Positions 37,259 through 46,564 of a stretch of 64,000 nucleotides of DNA are shown piece after piece; within the stretch, counting starts at the first letter, position 1, and every line of letters begins with the position of its first letter. Made by a program: the position numbers and the translations under genes. The notes beneath the pieces are model-generated. The model made no database searches. It worked only from the letters and a program-made list of their open reading frames with translations, and was not told where the DNA came from. Origin of the DNA: Alistipes sp. (GTDB lineage: Bacteria; Bacteroidota; Bacteroidia; Bacteroidales; Rikenellaceae); assembly GCA_017547175.1 (NCBI GenBank), contig JAFYQI010000002.1, forward strand, positions 1 through 64,000, written 5' to 3'.

Positions 37259-40200
37259 ATGACCAAACAGGCCCAGATACTCAATGCAAGTGCCGGATCG
37301 GGCAAGACCTATCAGTTGGCGTACAACTACGTCCGCGAGATTATCTTGCAGCCGACCCACTATCGTCATATCCTTGCTGTCACCTTTACCAATAAGGCTA
37401 CCGAAGAGATGAAGAGCCGTATTTTGAAGGAGATTCATCGCTTGGCAGCCGACTACAAGAGTTCCTATCGTTCGAAATTGGTCAACGATCTCGGCTTATC
37501 GCGCGAAGAGATTCGTAAACGCGCCTGCGATGCCCGTTCTCGAATTCTGCACGACTACTCTCGGTTCACGGTACTGACGATCGACACCTTCTTTCAACGC
37601 ATTTTACGCGCCTTTATCAAGGAGTTAGGCATTGACCTAGATTACAACATCGAGCTTGAAACAGCCTCTATTCTTGCCAAAAGTGCCGACACGCTAATCG
37701 AACAAATTACCACCAATCGTGAACTGCTAGCTTGGCTCAGCCGCTTTGTCGAGGAGCGTATCGAGGAGGGGAAAGGATGGGACGTTCGCGACGGAATCCT
37801 CTCTTTGGGCAACGAGCTCTTCAAAGAGAAAAACAAACAATCGCTTCTCTCACCCCACTCGCGTGATGAACTGGCTGCATTGGTTGATCGAGCGACACGC
37901 CATACAACTGCAACCAAAGCCCAGATCATACGCCTGGCAGGTCAAGCTATGGATGCCATCAAACAGGCGGGAGGCTCAATTGAAAATTTTCCTTACAAAT
38001 ATACCGGATTTGCCAATTGGTTTTTGGCTATAACACGCGATGGTGCGGTAATACCCTATACAAAACGTGTCGCCACCGCATGTGAAGATGATCAGGTTTG
38101 GGGTAGAGCAGGTACATTTTCAGCCACCATGCGCCCCACGTTACAACCCATCCTGCAACAAATGCGCGCCATCTATGACCAGAATCTGCGTGCATGGAAT
38201 ACCTGCGCTCTTCTGCGCGAAACCTATCGCAGTTTTGCCCTGCTGAGTGATCTCTACAACGAGGTTCAACGCCTCTGCGACGAGCAACAACTCATGCTGC
38301 TCTCCGAAACAAAATACCTCCTTTCGGAATTTGTCACCGAACTCGATGCCCCCTTTATCTATGAAAAGGTGGGTAACCGCTACGAGCATTTCATGATCGA
38401 CGAATTCCAAGACACATCGGTCAAGGAGTGGGAGAACTTTCTTCCGCTGTTGCGCAACGCCATGTCACAAAACCAGCGTCAATCGGTGCTTTTGGTTGGC
38501 GACATCAAGCAATCCATCTATCGATGGCGTGGCAGTGATTGGAAAATTCTCCATGAAAGAGCGGCCAAAGAGCTGGGGGTGGAGCATACCCAGGTAATCA
38601 ATCTAAAAGAGAATTTCCGTAGTCTGCCCGAAGTGGTACAGTTCAACAACCGCGTAATCTCTCGCCTGGTCGCCATTGACAATACCCTGCTCAACAGCCA
38701 ACTTGACGAAGCGGTAGCAAATGGCAACCTCAACGAACGTGTGGCTGCATCGTTACGCGACACCCTACACAATGCCTATCTCAATACCGAACAGATACCC
38801 CGTCGCAAAAATCGCCATGAGGGATATGTATCGGTAGAAGAGTACGACAAGGAGCCTCCTATCATTGCACGTATCTGCGAATTGATAGATCGCGGCTTCA
38901 AGCCTGCTGATCTGATGATTCTGGTACGTACGACGCGTGAGGGTGCCGAAATTGCGACCCAACTACTGAAATTCAAAGGTGAGAATCAGGATCCGCACTA
39001 CCGTTTCGATGTCATGACACGCGAAGCGCTGATTATCGGCACAGCCCCCATCAGTGGCTTTATCACCTCGGTTATGCGCTTGGCACTCAATCCAGGTGAA
39101 AGCATCTACCGTGCCCTCTACAACCAATATCTCGGCTATGATTTCGATCGCAATTTCGAGGAGCAGGAGCGCCTCTTCCTCCAGCAGATTCGCCTACTCT
39201 CGCCCGAAGAGGCCTTCGAGCGTATTGTACTCGAATATGCGTTGCACTCCCGTCCGACCGAGATCGCATACCTTCAGGCCTTGCACGAACAAGTGATTCT
39301 GTTCTGCAACAACCGCGTAGCAGATCTGAAGCTCTTCCTCACCTGGTGGGATGAGCAGGGTGCTACGAAATCCATCTCGGTCGAAGAGAGTCAAACCACC
39401 ATCGAAATCACGACCATTCACAAGGCTAAAGGTCTAGAGAAACGTGTGATTATCATCCCCTATTGCTGCTGGTCGCTCAACCCGGCCACCAACGGGGCTA
39501 CGAGCAACATTGTATGGGCCGAGGCAGCCGAAGGGGACGTTGCCGAATTGGGACGTATGCCGATCCGCTTTAAACAACAGATGGGTGTATCCGGATTTTC
39601 GGCTGCCTTCTACCATGAGTTGATATACTCGCATGTCGACAACATCAATCTGCTCTATGTAGCCCTTACACGTGCAGCAGAGTCGTTACACGTCTTTATT
39701 CCAAGCAAAGGCGATAAACATATCGGTAGTCTGTTACGAAGCGCCCTGCAAAGCGACTCGCCTCAATCATCCTATACCTTTGGCTCGTTCGAGGGACCTG
39801 CACCCGAAGATGAGCGCAACGAAGAGGAACCTTTCGAGCAACTGTTATGCGAAGAGCCTAAACTCAAGCCGCGGCACATGCTTCTCGACTCGTATCACAC
39901 GTCGCCCACCCAATTGCAACTGCGCCTCCCCTCGGAGCGCTATTTCGATCGCACGGAGGAGCAGGAGCTGTCGCCTCGAAACTTTGGTATATTGATGCAT
40001 AAGGCTTTTGAAGAGGCTGAAGATCGTGCCTCAATCGATCGAGCTATCGACCGCATGCAACTCAACGGCGTACTGAACGCCACAGATGCGCAGGAGCTGA
40101 AGCGGATTATTGAAGAGGCATTGAACGATCCCATAGTCGGAAGTTGGTTCGACGGCTCATGGTCAGAGGTCCGAACCGAAGAGGTTATTCTTGCCCCTGA

Positions 40201-40405
40201 GCAACGAGCCATTCATCGTCCGGATCGCGTCATGGTACGTGGCAAAGAGGCTGTGGTGATCGACTACAAATTCGGCGAGAAGGATGCCGAGAGATACCGA
40301 TCACAGTGTCGCCGTTATGCTCGTCTGCTTCACGAGATGGGTTATGAGGCGGTTAAAGGCTATCTATGGTATGTCAAACAAGGGAAAATCGAACAAGTAA
40401 TATAG
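37259..40405 (+). CDS. AddA-like UvrD/Rep helicase-nuclease
   Basis: The 1048-residue protein begins with Walker A NASAGSGKTYQL (near residue 9), followed by TFTNKATEEM (motif Ia), IDEFQDTS (motif II), GDIKQSIYRWRG (motif III) and a late TIHKAKGLE / LLYVALTRA pair (motifs V and VI). The C-terminus carries a RecB-type nuclease domain with VVIDYKFGEKD. The start at 37259 is preferred over one ten codons upstream. It forms a divergent pair with the AddB-like gene, and an ABC exporter follows after 1 bp. Confidence 0.9.
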   Translation: MTKQAQILNASAGSGKTYQLAYNYVREIILQPTHYRHILAVTFTNKATEEMKSRILKEIHRLAADYKSSYRSKLVNDLGLSREEIRKRACDARSRILHDYSRFTVLTIDTFFQRILRAFIKELGIDLDYNIELETASILAKSADTLIEQITTNRELLAWLSRFVEERIEEGKGWDVRDGILSLGNELFKEKNKQSLLSPHSRDELAALVDRATRHTTATKAQIIRLAGQAMDAIKQAGGSIENFPYKYTGFANWFLAITRDGAVIPYTKRVATACEDDQVWGRAGTFSATMRPTLQPILQQMRAIYDQNLRAWNTCALLRETYRSFALLSDLYNEVQRLCDEQQLMLLSETKYLLSEFVTELDAPFIYEKVGNRYEHFMIDEFQDTSVKEWENFLPLLRNAMSQNQRQSVLLVGDIKQSIYRWRGSDWKILHERAAKELGVEHTQVINLKENFRSLPEVVQFNNRVISRLVAIDNTLLNSQLDEAVANGNLNERVAASLRDTLHNAYLNTEQIPRRKNRHEGYVSVEEYDKEPPIIARICELIDRGFKPADLMILVRTTREGAEIATQLLKFKGENQDPHYRFDVMTREALIIGTAPISGFITSVMRLALNPGESIYRALYNQYLGYDFDRNFEEQERLFLQQIRLLSPEEAFERIVLEYALHSRPTEIAYLQALHEQVILFCNNRVADLKLFLTWWDEQGATKSISVEESQTTIEITTIHKAKGLEKRVIIIPYCCWSLNPATNGATSNIVWAEAAEGDVAELGRMPIRFKQQMGVSGFSAAFYHELIYSHVDNINLLYVALTRAAESLHVFIPSKGDKHIGSLLRSALQSDSPQSSYTFGSFEGPAPEDERNEEEPFEQLLCEEPKLKPRHMLLDSYHTSPTQLQLRLPSERYFDRTEEQELSPRNFGILMHKAFEEAEDRASIDRAIDRMQLNGVLNATDAQELKRIIEEALNDPIVGSWFDGSWSEVRTEEVILAPEQRAIHRPDRVMVRGKEAVVIDYKFGEKDAERYRSQCRRYARLLHEMGYEAVKGYLWYVKQGKIEQVI

Positions 40406-40406
40406 G

Positions 40407-42125
40407 ATGAAACAGATCTTGCAACTCATACCCAAACCTTTTCGTCAACGAGGTATCGGTGTTCTGGTTTCGCTCATCGTCCGTGCAGGATTAAATTTGG
40501 TAGGTCTGGCCATGTTTCTACCGATATTGGCCTTGGCCCTCAATCCCGAAGCGCTGCATGGTGAGGGAGTGATGGCGCAAATTTATCAATGGGGCGACTT
40601 CCGCTCTACTGAGCAATTTGCCTGGGTCACGGCGGCCGTCATTATCTCAGTAATTGCTCTTAAAGCAATGCTAAACCTCTACCTAGCACACCTCGAACGT
40701 AAATACATCTACGATCTGTACAGCGCCCTTTCACGGCAGCTCTACACCAACTATCACCACCGAGGATTGGCCTTTATCAAAGGGCAGAACTCCGCCATGC
40801 TGACACGCAATGTAAATGTCGTCTGCCTACAATTTACAGCCGGAATACTGCGTCCCATGGCTACCATTCTTTCGGAGGCGACCTTACTCATTCTCCTCTT
40901 TGCTGCCTTGGCATGTTATGCACCCATGGCAGCGCTACTCACGATCGGTGTATTTGCACCTGCCACCTGGATCTACTACTATGTAGTTCGCCGTCGCATC
41001 AATCGCTATGGTGAGGAGGAAAACCGGGCACAACGTGAAAAAGCACGCATCGTATCCGAAACTTTCCGCGGATACACAGACATCGAACTTGGCAATGCCT
41101 TCCCGATGATGCTCCGCAGATTCGACCAAGCGATGAAAGAGGTGGTGCGTACTCGCTCGAAAGAGGCAGATATTGCACTCCTACCGCAGGTGGTCACCGA
41201 ATTGGGGTTAGCAATCGGAATCGCACTGTTGGCTGCACTCTCACTCAGTTTTGAACTGAGCCACGTCTCATCACAGATGCTGTTCGGTATTTTTGCCGTA
41301 GCAGCTATCCGCTTGATGCCTTCAGTGAGAAATATACTTTCAAGTTGGACGACCTTTCGTTACAACCACTACACGATCAGTATTCTAAAAGAGGTTCCCG
41401 CCCAGGACAAGCCGACCGACCAAATCGCGGAAATTGTGCCACTACCGTTCAACAATACGATTGAGATCCGCAACCTCAAATTCCGTTTCATGGACGGAGA
41501 GAAACCGCTTTTCGATGGTCTGAATCTACTGATTCACAAGGGAGAACATATCGGAATCCGTGGAGCTTCCGGCGTAGGTAAAACAACTCTTTTCAATCTG
41601 TTATTGGGTTTCTATACACCTTCGTCCGGTGAAATACTCATTGACGGAGTACCACTCACGGAGGAGAACAGACGTAATTGGCAACAACGTGTCGGCCATG
41701 TTTCGCAAAGTCTGTTTTTAACGGACGGGACCTTTGCCCAAAATGTAGCCCTTGGTACGGACGACGAACATATTGATCGCGAGCGAGTCATGCAACTCCT
41801 CGAAATGGCCCAAATGGGCGATTTTGTTCGCTCCCTGGCAAAGGGTATCGATACGCCTATCGGAGAGTGTGGGTGCCGCCTTTCCGGCGGTCAGCGCCAA
41901 CGCATCGGCATCGCCCGCGCCCTCTATCGACACGCAGATGTACTCTTCTTCGACGAAGCCACCTCCTCGCTGGATTCGGCCACCGAACAAGAGATCAACC
42001 AATCAATCGCTCGCTTGGCACGCGAAAATCAATCGCTCACCCTGCTGGTCATTGCACATCGCGAATCTTCGCTCGAGGATTGTGATCGCATACTGACCAT
42101 CGACAACTCGTATTGCAATGGTTAA
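40407..42125 (+). CDS. ABC exporter with fused ATPase
   Basis: The 572-residue half-transporter has about six helices (residues about 20-330) and a C-terminal ATPase. Walker A is GASGVGKTTLFN, the signature LSGGQRQRIGIARAL and Walker B VLFFDEATSSLD. It resembles lipid flippases and peptide exporters (MsbA, PglK, McjD). It overlaps the next gene by 8 bp and heads a compact cassette with an HprK-like kinase and a signal-peptidase-like protein, which suggests export of a specific substrate. Confidence 0.9.
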   Translation: MKQILQLIPKPFRQRGIGVLVSLIVRAGLNLVGLAMFLPILALALNPEALHGEGVMAQIYQWGDFRSTEQFAWVTAAVIISVIALKAMLNLYLAHLERKYIYDLYSALSRQLYTNYHHRGLAFIKGQNSAMLTRNVNVVCLQFTAGILRPMATILSEATLLILLFAALACYAPMAALLTIGVFAPATWIYYYVVRRRINRYGEEENRAQREKARIVSETFRGYTDIELGNAFPMMLRRFDQAMKEVVRTRSKEADIALLPQVVTELGLAIGIALLAALSLSFELSHVSSQMLFGIFAVAAIRLMPSVRNILSSWTTFRYNHYTISILKEVPAQDKPTDQIAEIVPLPFNNTIEIRNLKFRFMDGEKPLFDGLNLLIHKGEHIGIRGASGVGKTTLFNLLLGFYTPSSGEILIDGVPLTEENRRNWQQRVGHVSQSLFLTDGTFAQNVALGTDDEHIDRERVMQLLEMAQMGDFVRSLAKGIDTPIGECGCRLSGGQRQRIGIARALYRHADVLFFDEATSSLDSATEQEINQSIARLARENQSLTLLVIAHRESSLEDCDRILTIDNSYCNG

Positions 42126-42981
42126 AGTATATCGCATAGCACAAATTGATCTGCAATTGAACGATGATCACCTCTTCTTTGCCGCATTGCGACCCTTTGA
42201 AATTGATCTGCAAGCGGCCAAGGATCCAATTGTCGTTTGTTATGACGCACATACACAAATGCCCAAGCAGCCAGACAAACTACTTGATACTTTTAACTTT
42301 ACGGATGCCGGAGCCATCTGCAAACTCTATAAAACAACAGATGGGTACAACTTTACCATGACACGAAGCGATCGTCCAACCGTTTGCTTTGAGATTCCTA
42401 CCCTCGGTCCTGTACGTTGCAATTGCACCTCAAACGACGATCCTTCACTCTTTCGGTTCGGCTTATGGATGGTTTTCAACCTGCGTGCTTCAGCACGTGG
42501 TGTCTTGGCAATCCACGCCTCGGTACTCATTCACCATGAAGCAGCAGTTCTCTGTCTCGGCGAATCTGGTACGGGAAAAAGTACTCATACCCGCCTATGG
42601 CGCGAACATATACCCGCCACAGAACTGCTTAATGACGACTCACCGATGATCGCTATACACCATGATGTCGCCACAGTCTACGGATCACCGTGGAGTGGAA
42701 AAACCCCATGTTACCGCAATTTGCACTACCCGATTAAGGGATTCTTGCGACTTTCACAAGCACCTGAAAATGAGATTATAAAACTATCAACCTTACGTGC
42801 ATATGGGGCCTTACAACCCTCTATGCCCCCATCATTTTCCCACGATGATGAGTTATTTGATCGGGTCAACAACCTCTTATCAGAGCTCTTACGACAAACA
42901 CCGGTTTATCATCTAAAATGTCTACCCAATCAGGAAGCAGCACAACTTGCCCACTATACACTCTACAATTCGACGACATGA
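42118..42981 (+). CDS. HprK-like P-loop kinase-domain protein
   Basis: The 287-residue protein has a P-loop GESGTGKST (residues 148-156) preceded by a beta strand with IHASVLI, and a DDSPMIA segment typical of the HprK C-terminal domain. The N-terminal half resembles no HprK domain. Such proteins occur in RiPP and lasso-like clusters and in Bacteroidetes gene sets with S24 peptidases; the target is unknown. It overlaps both neighbours (8 bp upstream, 4 bp downstream), so the three are surely one operon. Confidence 0.75.
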   Translation: MVKVYRIAQIDLQLNDDHLFFAALRPFEIDLQAAKDPIVVCYDAHTQMPKQPDKLLDTFNFTDAGAICKLYKTTDGYNFTMTRSDRPTVCFEIPTLGPVRCNCTSNDDPSLFRFGLWMVFNLRASARGVLAIHASVLIHHEAAVLCLGESGTGKSTHTRLWREHIPATELLNDDSPMIAIHHDVATVYGSPWSGKTPCYRNLHYPIKGFLRLSQAPENEIIKLSTLRAYGALQPSMPPSFSHDDELFDRVNNLLSELLRQTPVYHLKCLPNQEAAQLAHYTLYNSTT

Positions 42982-43421
42982 AAATCAGCAACGAGCTATT
43001 CTTCGAGCAGATAGAGCTATTACTCAAAGAGGGAACCGACGCAACCTTTACCCTGCGCGGTAACAGCATGCGTCCTTTGCTTCGCAACAACCGCGACCAG
43101 GTAGTCGTCACGCCTATTGGGCACGAAGATCCTCGCGTGGGCGAGGTATATCTCTTCCGCTATCAAGGTCACCACCTGCTACATCGCCTACACCGTATTG
43201 AGCATCAAACACTGGTGATGCGAGGCGATGGCAACCACCTATTGGAAGAACGATGTCAGACGAAGGATCTGGTAGCACGGCTTGTCTATATCAAACGACC
43301 TTCCGGAAAAACGATCAACTGCGCCTCAAAAAGTTGGCAATTAAAATCCAAAATATGGTGTACGATTCCGGCATGGACCAGACGCATCATTTTAGGGATT
43401 ATGCGCAGAATTAGACCCTAA
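42978..43421 (+). CDS. S24/S26 signal-peptidase-like protein
   Basis: The 147-residue protein has RGNSMRPLL with the nucleophile-position Ser30, a GEVYLFRY turn like the S26 box C and the His-rich LLHRLHRIEH, then RGDGNH. LepB uses a Lys base; the position here fits the Ser-His-Asp type (S26B). No transmembrane helix is clear. It may process the leader of a peptide exported by the neighbouring ABC transporter. The start at 42978 gives an ATGA overlap with the kinase gene. Confidence 0.7.
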   Translation: MKISNELFFEQIELLLKEGTDATFTLRGNSMRPLLRNNRDQVVVTPIGHEDPRVGEVYLFRYQGHHLLHRLHRIEHQTLVMRGDGNHLLEERCQTKDLVARLVYIKRPSGKTINCASKSWQLKSKIWCTIPAWTRRIILGIMRRIRP

Positions 43422-43472
43422 TACCACGTAGATCAGAGCTACGTACTCTCCTATCACACGATCAACAACAAA

Positions 43473-43505
43473 AAAACCGAGGCCTATTGACCTCGGTTTT
43501 CGTTT
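43473..43505 (+). terminator. Bidirectional terminator
   Basis: AAAACCGAGG (43473-43482) pairs with CCTCGGTTTT (43491-43500) around an 8-base loop, between the S24/S26 gene and tsf, which converge. Confidence 0.88.
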
Positions 43506-43521
43506 ATCGGATAATCAGTGA

Positions 43522-44352
43522 TTACTCACCCAGCGCGAAACGCTTGTAAGCAACTACCGTAGCCTCCTTGTCAGCCTTCTGGATGAACTCGGCGATCGTC
43601 TCCTTCTCGCCTACTACGCACTGGTTCAGCAGCGTGTTCTCCTCGAAGAACTTACGCATCTTACCCTCGGCGATCTTCTCGAGAATAGCCTCCGGCTTGT
43701 TGGCATTCTTCGGATCCTGCTTCATGGCCTCGATAGCGATCTTGCGCTCGTGCTCAACCGTCTCAGCGGGGCAGTCAGCAACATCGATCGAGATAGGAGC
43801 CATAGCCGTAGCCTGCATAGCAACGGTGTGAGCAACCTCCTCGGGAACCTCCTTGTTGAAACCGAGTACCGTACCAAGCTTCTTGTTGAAGTGTACATAG
43901 GCGTTGCAGTAAGGAGCCTCGATGCGAGCATAGAAAGCGAGCTCGATCTTCTCACCCGTCTGACCCGACTTCTCGGTTACCATCTCCTCAACGGTGAGAC
44001 CCTCGGCGTTCTTCACAGCCAACAGAGCGTCACGATCAGCAGCGTCAGCAGCAACAGCCAACTCGAGCATCTCGTTTACCGAAGCCGAATACTCCTCGTT
44101 CTGAGCAACAAAGTCGGTCTCGCAAGCCAAGCAGAGGATATAGGCCTTCGTGCCTACAACCTTCGTGGCAACAACACCCTCCGTAGCGTTACGATCAGCA
44201 CGCTTGGCAACAACCAGCTTACCCTTCTCGCGGATGATATCCTGGGCACGGGCGAAATCACCCTCAGCCTCCATCAGAGCCTTCTTGCAGTCCATCATAC
44301 CAGCACCCGTCATCTTACGGAGCTTCATGACATCAGCAGCCTTGATTTCCAT
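43522..44352 (-). CDS. tsf: Elongation factor Ts
   Basis: EF-Ts releases GDP from EF-Tu. The 276 residues have the N-terminal UBA-like AADVMKLRKMTGAGMMDCKKA and TDFVAQNEE, with a coiled-coil region in the C-terminal half. The gene is the last of the rplM-rpsI-rpsB-tsf block, 38 bp after rpsB, and converges with the S24/S26 gene. Confidence 0.97.
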   Translation of the reverse strand: MEIKAADVMKLRKMTGAGMMDCKKALMEAEGDFARAQDIIREKGKLVVAKRADRNATEGVVATKVVGTKAYILCLACETDFVAQNEEYSASVNEMLELAVAADAADRDALLAVKNAEGLTVEEMVTEKSGQTGEKIELAFYARIEAPYCNAYVHFNKKLGTVLGFNKEVPEEVAHTVAMQATAMAPISIDVADCPAETVEHERKIAIEAMKQDPKNANKPEAILEKIAEGKMRKFFEENTLLNQCVVGEKETIAEFIQKADKEATVVAYKRFALGE

Positions 44353-44390
44353 AGTCTTAATGTGTGTTTAAGGTTTGTAAAGTCAATAAT

Positions 44391-45230
44391 TTACTCGGCA
44401 GCAGCCTCCGTAGCGGCTACAACCTCCTTTACGGTCTCCTCCTCGGCATCAACGTTGGCCTTTACAGCCTTCTTGATGCGGGGCTTAGCCTCCTTCTTGG
44501 GAGCAGCAGCCTCAGCCTCCTGAGCCTCCTTCTCCTTCTCCAGGCGACGCTCCTCCGTACCCTCTGCGATGGCAGCGCACATCACGTCGAGAACAACGGC
44601 AATCGACTTCGAAGCATCATCGTTTGCAGGGATAACGTAATCAATGTTGGTAGGATCACAACAAGTATCTACCATTGCAAATACGGGGATGTTGAGTCGC
44701 TTTGCCTCCTTCACGGCGTTAGCCTCCTTCTGAACGTCGATAACGAACAGAGCTGCAGGCAGACGGGTCAGGTCAGCGATCGAACCGAGGTTCTTCTCCA
44801 ACTTGGCGCGCTGGCGCTCGATCTGGAGCTTCTCTCGCTTCGAGAAATTATCGAACGTGCCGTCCGAGGCCATCTTGTCGATGGTGGCCATCTTCTTAAC
44901 GGCTTTACGTATGGTGGGGAAGTTCGTCAGCATACCGCCAGCCCAACGCTCAGTAACGTAAGGCATACCTACGGTAGCCACCTTTTCGGCAACGATCTCC
45001 TTAGCTTGTTTCTTGGTGGCTACGAACAGTACGCGACGACCGCTCTTGGCGATCTGCTTGATGGCTGCAGCAGCCTCATCGATCTTAAGCACAGTCTTGT
45101 GCAGGTCGATGATGTGGATGCCGTTCTTCTCCATGAAGATGTAGGGAGCCATTTTGGGGTTCCACTTACGCTTCAGGTGACCGAAGTGTGCACCGGCCTC
45201 CAATAATGTATTAAAATCTGTACGTGACAT
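44391..45230 (-). CDS. rpsB: 30S ribosomal protein S2
   Basis: The 279 residues start with TDFNTLLEAGAHFGHLKRKW and contain WAGGMLTNFPTIRKAV and the C-terminal signature VIPANDDASKSI. The tail after residue 225 is long, Ala-, Glu- and Lys-rich, as in many Bacteroidetes S2 proteins. A 195-bp spacer separates it from rpsI and may hold a leader. Confidence 0.97.
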   Translation of the reverse strand: MSRTDFNTLLEAGAHFGHLKRKWNPKMAPYIFMEKNGIHIIDLHKTVLKIDEAAAAIKQIAKSGRRVLFVATKKQAKEIVAEKVATVGMPYVTERWAGGMLTNFPTIRKAVKKMATIDKMASDGTFDNFSKREKLQIERQRAKLEKNLGSIADLTRLPAALFVIDVQKEANAVKEAKRLNIPVFAMVDTCCDPTNIDYVIPANDDASKSIAVVLDVMCAAIAEGTEERRLEKEKEAQEAEAAAPKKEAKPRIKKAVKANVDAEEETVKEVVAATEAAAE

Positions 45231-45425
45231 TTTAATTCAAATGGTTATAAATTTTAATTCTCTTTTCTTCAATCAACCAAGTAGCGGCCTCTTCGCGAGG
45301 TGAGTCTTAGTCGATTTTCCGCGGACGAGCAACACCAAGGCAGTACATATATATAATATAAGGTGTAGTCCTTGTTGTTTGAGAACTCGTACCGTGCTTT
45401 GCCGAAATTCGGTCCAGCGAATATA
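45231..45425 (-). promoter_or_regulatory. rpsB leader / rpsI-rpsB spacer
   Basis: The spacer is long for this compact ribosomal block. It has a small hairpin (CCTC/GAGG around GCGAA on the minus strand) and AT-rich TATATA runs. It could contain a promoter or an S2-binding autoregulatory leader. No known RNA motif is recognised. Confidence 0.35.
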
Positions 45426-45812
45426 TTAACGCTTGCTGAACTGGAACTTGCGACGTGCACCGGGCTGACCGGGCTTCTTACGCTCAACAACGCGCGAATC
45501 ACGCGTGAGGAATCCAGCCTTCTTCAGTACCGGACGCATCTCAGCGTCGATCTCGCAGAGCGCACGGGCGATACCCAGACGGGCAGCCTCTGCCTGACCC
45601 TTGATACCACCACCAACGAGGTTGATCGTGATGTCATAGTTCTCCAGCGTGTTGGTAGCCATGAGGGGCTGCTTAACCTGGAAGCAGAGAATGTCCAGCG
45701 AGAAATACTCGGCCAGTGCCTTGTGGTTGATTGTAATCTGACCCTTACCCGGCTTCACATATACGCGAGCCACAGCTGCCTTACGGCGACCTACGGTGTT
45801 TACAACTTCCAT
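45426..45812 (-). CDS. rpsI: 30S ribosomal protein S9
   Basis: The 128-residue protein starts with EVVNTVGRRKAAVARVYV and ends with the basic PGARRKFQFSKR tail that reaches the P-site tRNA. It starts 8 bp after the rplM stop. Confidence 0.98.
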   Translation of the reverse strand: MEVVNTVGRRKAAVARVYVKPGKGQITINHKALAEYFSLDILCFQVKQPLMATNTLENYDITINLVGGGIKGQAEAARLGIARALCEIDAEMRPVLKKAGFLTRDSRVVERKKPGQPGARRKFQFSKR

Positions 45813-45820
45813 CTTCTTTC

Positions 45821-46276
45821 TTACTTAATCTCGTTTAACTTAATAGCCTTGGGGTTCTGAGCAGCGTGGGGGTGCTCCTCACCTGCATACACCTTCAGGT
45901 TCTTCAAAATGTGCTCGCCCAGACGCGTCTTGGGGAGCATACCCTTAACGGCCTTCTCAATTACGAAGGTCGGCTTCTTTGCCAGGTAATCGGCGGGGGT
46001 AGCAAAACGCTGACCACCGGGATAACCCGTGTGACGCACGTAGACCTTATCGGTCATCTTCTTACCCGTGAGCTTCACCTTGTCAGCATTGATTACGATG
46101 ACGTAGTCACCACAATCAGCGTGGGGCGTGAAGCAGGGCTTGTTCTTGCCTCGGAGGATCTTCGCGATCTGCGATGCAAGACGTCCCAGTACCTCGTTCG
46201 TTGCGTCGATGACGTACCACTCCTTGGTTACGCCCTCAGCAGTGGCCGAGATAGTCTTGTAGCTTAATGAATCCAC
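45821..46276 (-). CDS. rplM: 50S ribosomal protein L13
   Basis: The 151-residue protein has WYVIDATNEVLGRLASQIAK, a GDYVIVINADKVKLTG segment and KGMLPKTRLGEHILKNLKVY. It heads the block. A -7 box and a leader hairpin lie upstream. Confidence 0.98.
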   Translation of the reverse strand: MDSLSYKTISATAEGVTKEWYVIDATNEVLGRLASQIAKILRGKNKPCFTPHADCGDYVIVINADKVKLTGKKMTDKVYVRHTGYPGGQRFATPADYLAKKPTFVIEKAVKGMLPKTRLGEHILKNLKVYAGEEHPHAAQNPKAIKLNEIK

Positions 46277-46314
46277 TGTGTTTTACGTTTAATTTAACTT
46301 GTTGTAATCCTAAT

Positions 46315-46329
46315 CCCGCACTTTGCGGG
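46315..46329 (-). promoter_or_regulatory. Hairpin in the rplM leader
   Basis: CCCGCA pairs with TGCGGG across a 3-base loop, just downstream of the rplM -7 box. It may be a ribosomal-protein leader element; this is not established. Confidence 0.45.
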
Positions 46330-46333
46330 TGCG

Positions 46334-46341
46334 CAAAGGTA
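46334..46341 (-). promoter_or_regulatory. -7 box (TACCTTTG) for rplM-rpsI
   Basis: A perfect TAnnTTTG match on the minus strand lies 58 bases before the rplM ATG. Confidence 0.65.
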
Positions 46342-46417
46342 CGAAAAAGTTTTGGTTTTACAAAATAAATTAATTTAAGAATGTGTCTTTTTTAGCGTTT
46401 TAGCTACTTTCAAAGGA

Positions 46418-46446
46418 GTGGTTATTCTAACCACAACCCGTTTTTT
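46418..46446 (+). terminator. Terminator-like hairpin preceding repeat copy B
   Basis: GTGGTTA (46418-46424) pairs with TAACCAC (46428-46434), followed by AACCCG and six Ts. No plus-strand gene ends here, so it probably belongs to the repeat element. Confidence 0.5.
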
Positions 46447-46527
46447 GATTTTAGAAGAGCCGATATGTGCTTAAACAAAGTAAGCCCCGGATGGGTAGTA
46501 CTGACGTACGTCCCATTCGGGGCTTGC
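46443..46527 (+). repeat. Dispersed hairpin repeat, copy B
   Basis: It has the same layout as the copy at 18319-18402: TTTTGATTTTAGAAGAGCCG, a 53-base run up to the CCCCGGATGGG arm, a variable loop of 16 bases and the arm CCCATTCGGGGCTTGC. It lies between mmdB and rplM. Confidence 0.72.
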
Positions 46528-46564
46528 GAGTAAAGTGCGGAAGGTTCCGCTTAAAATCGGAAAA

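Noticed and set aside
42978-43421. LexA-type repressor
   Set aside because: There is no DNA-binding domain, and the layout fits an S26-type peptidase instead.
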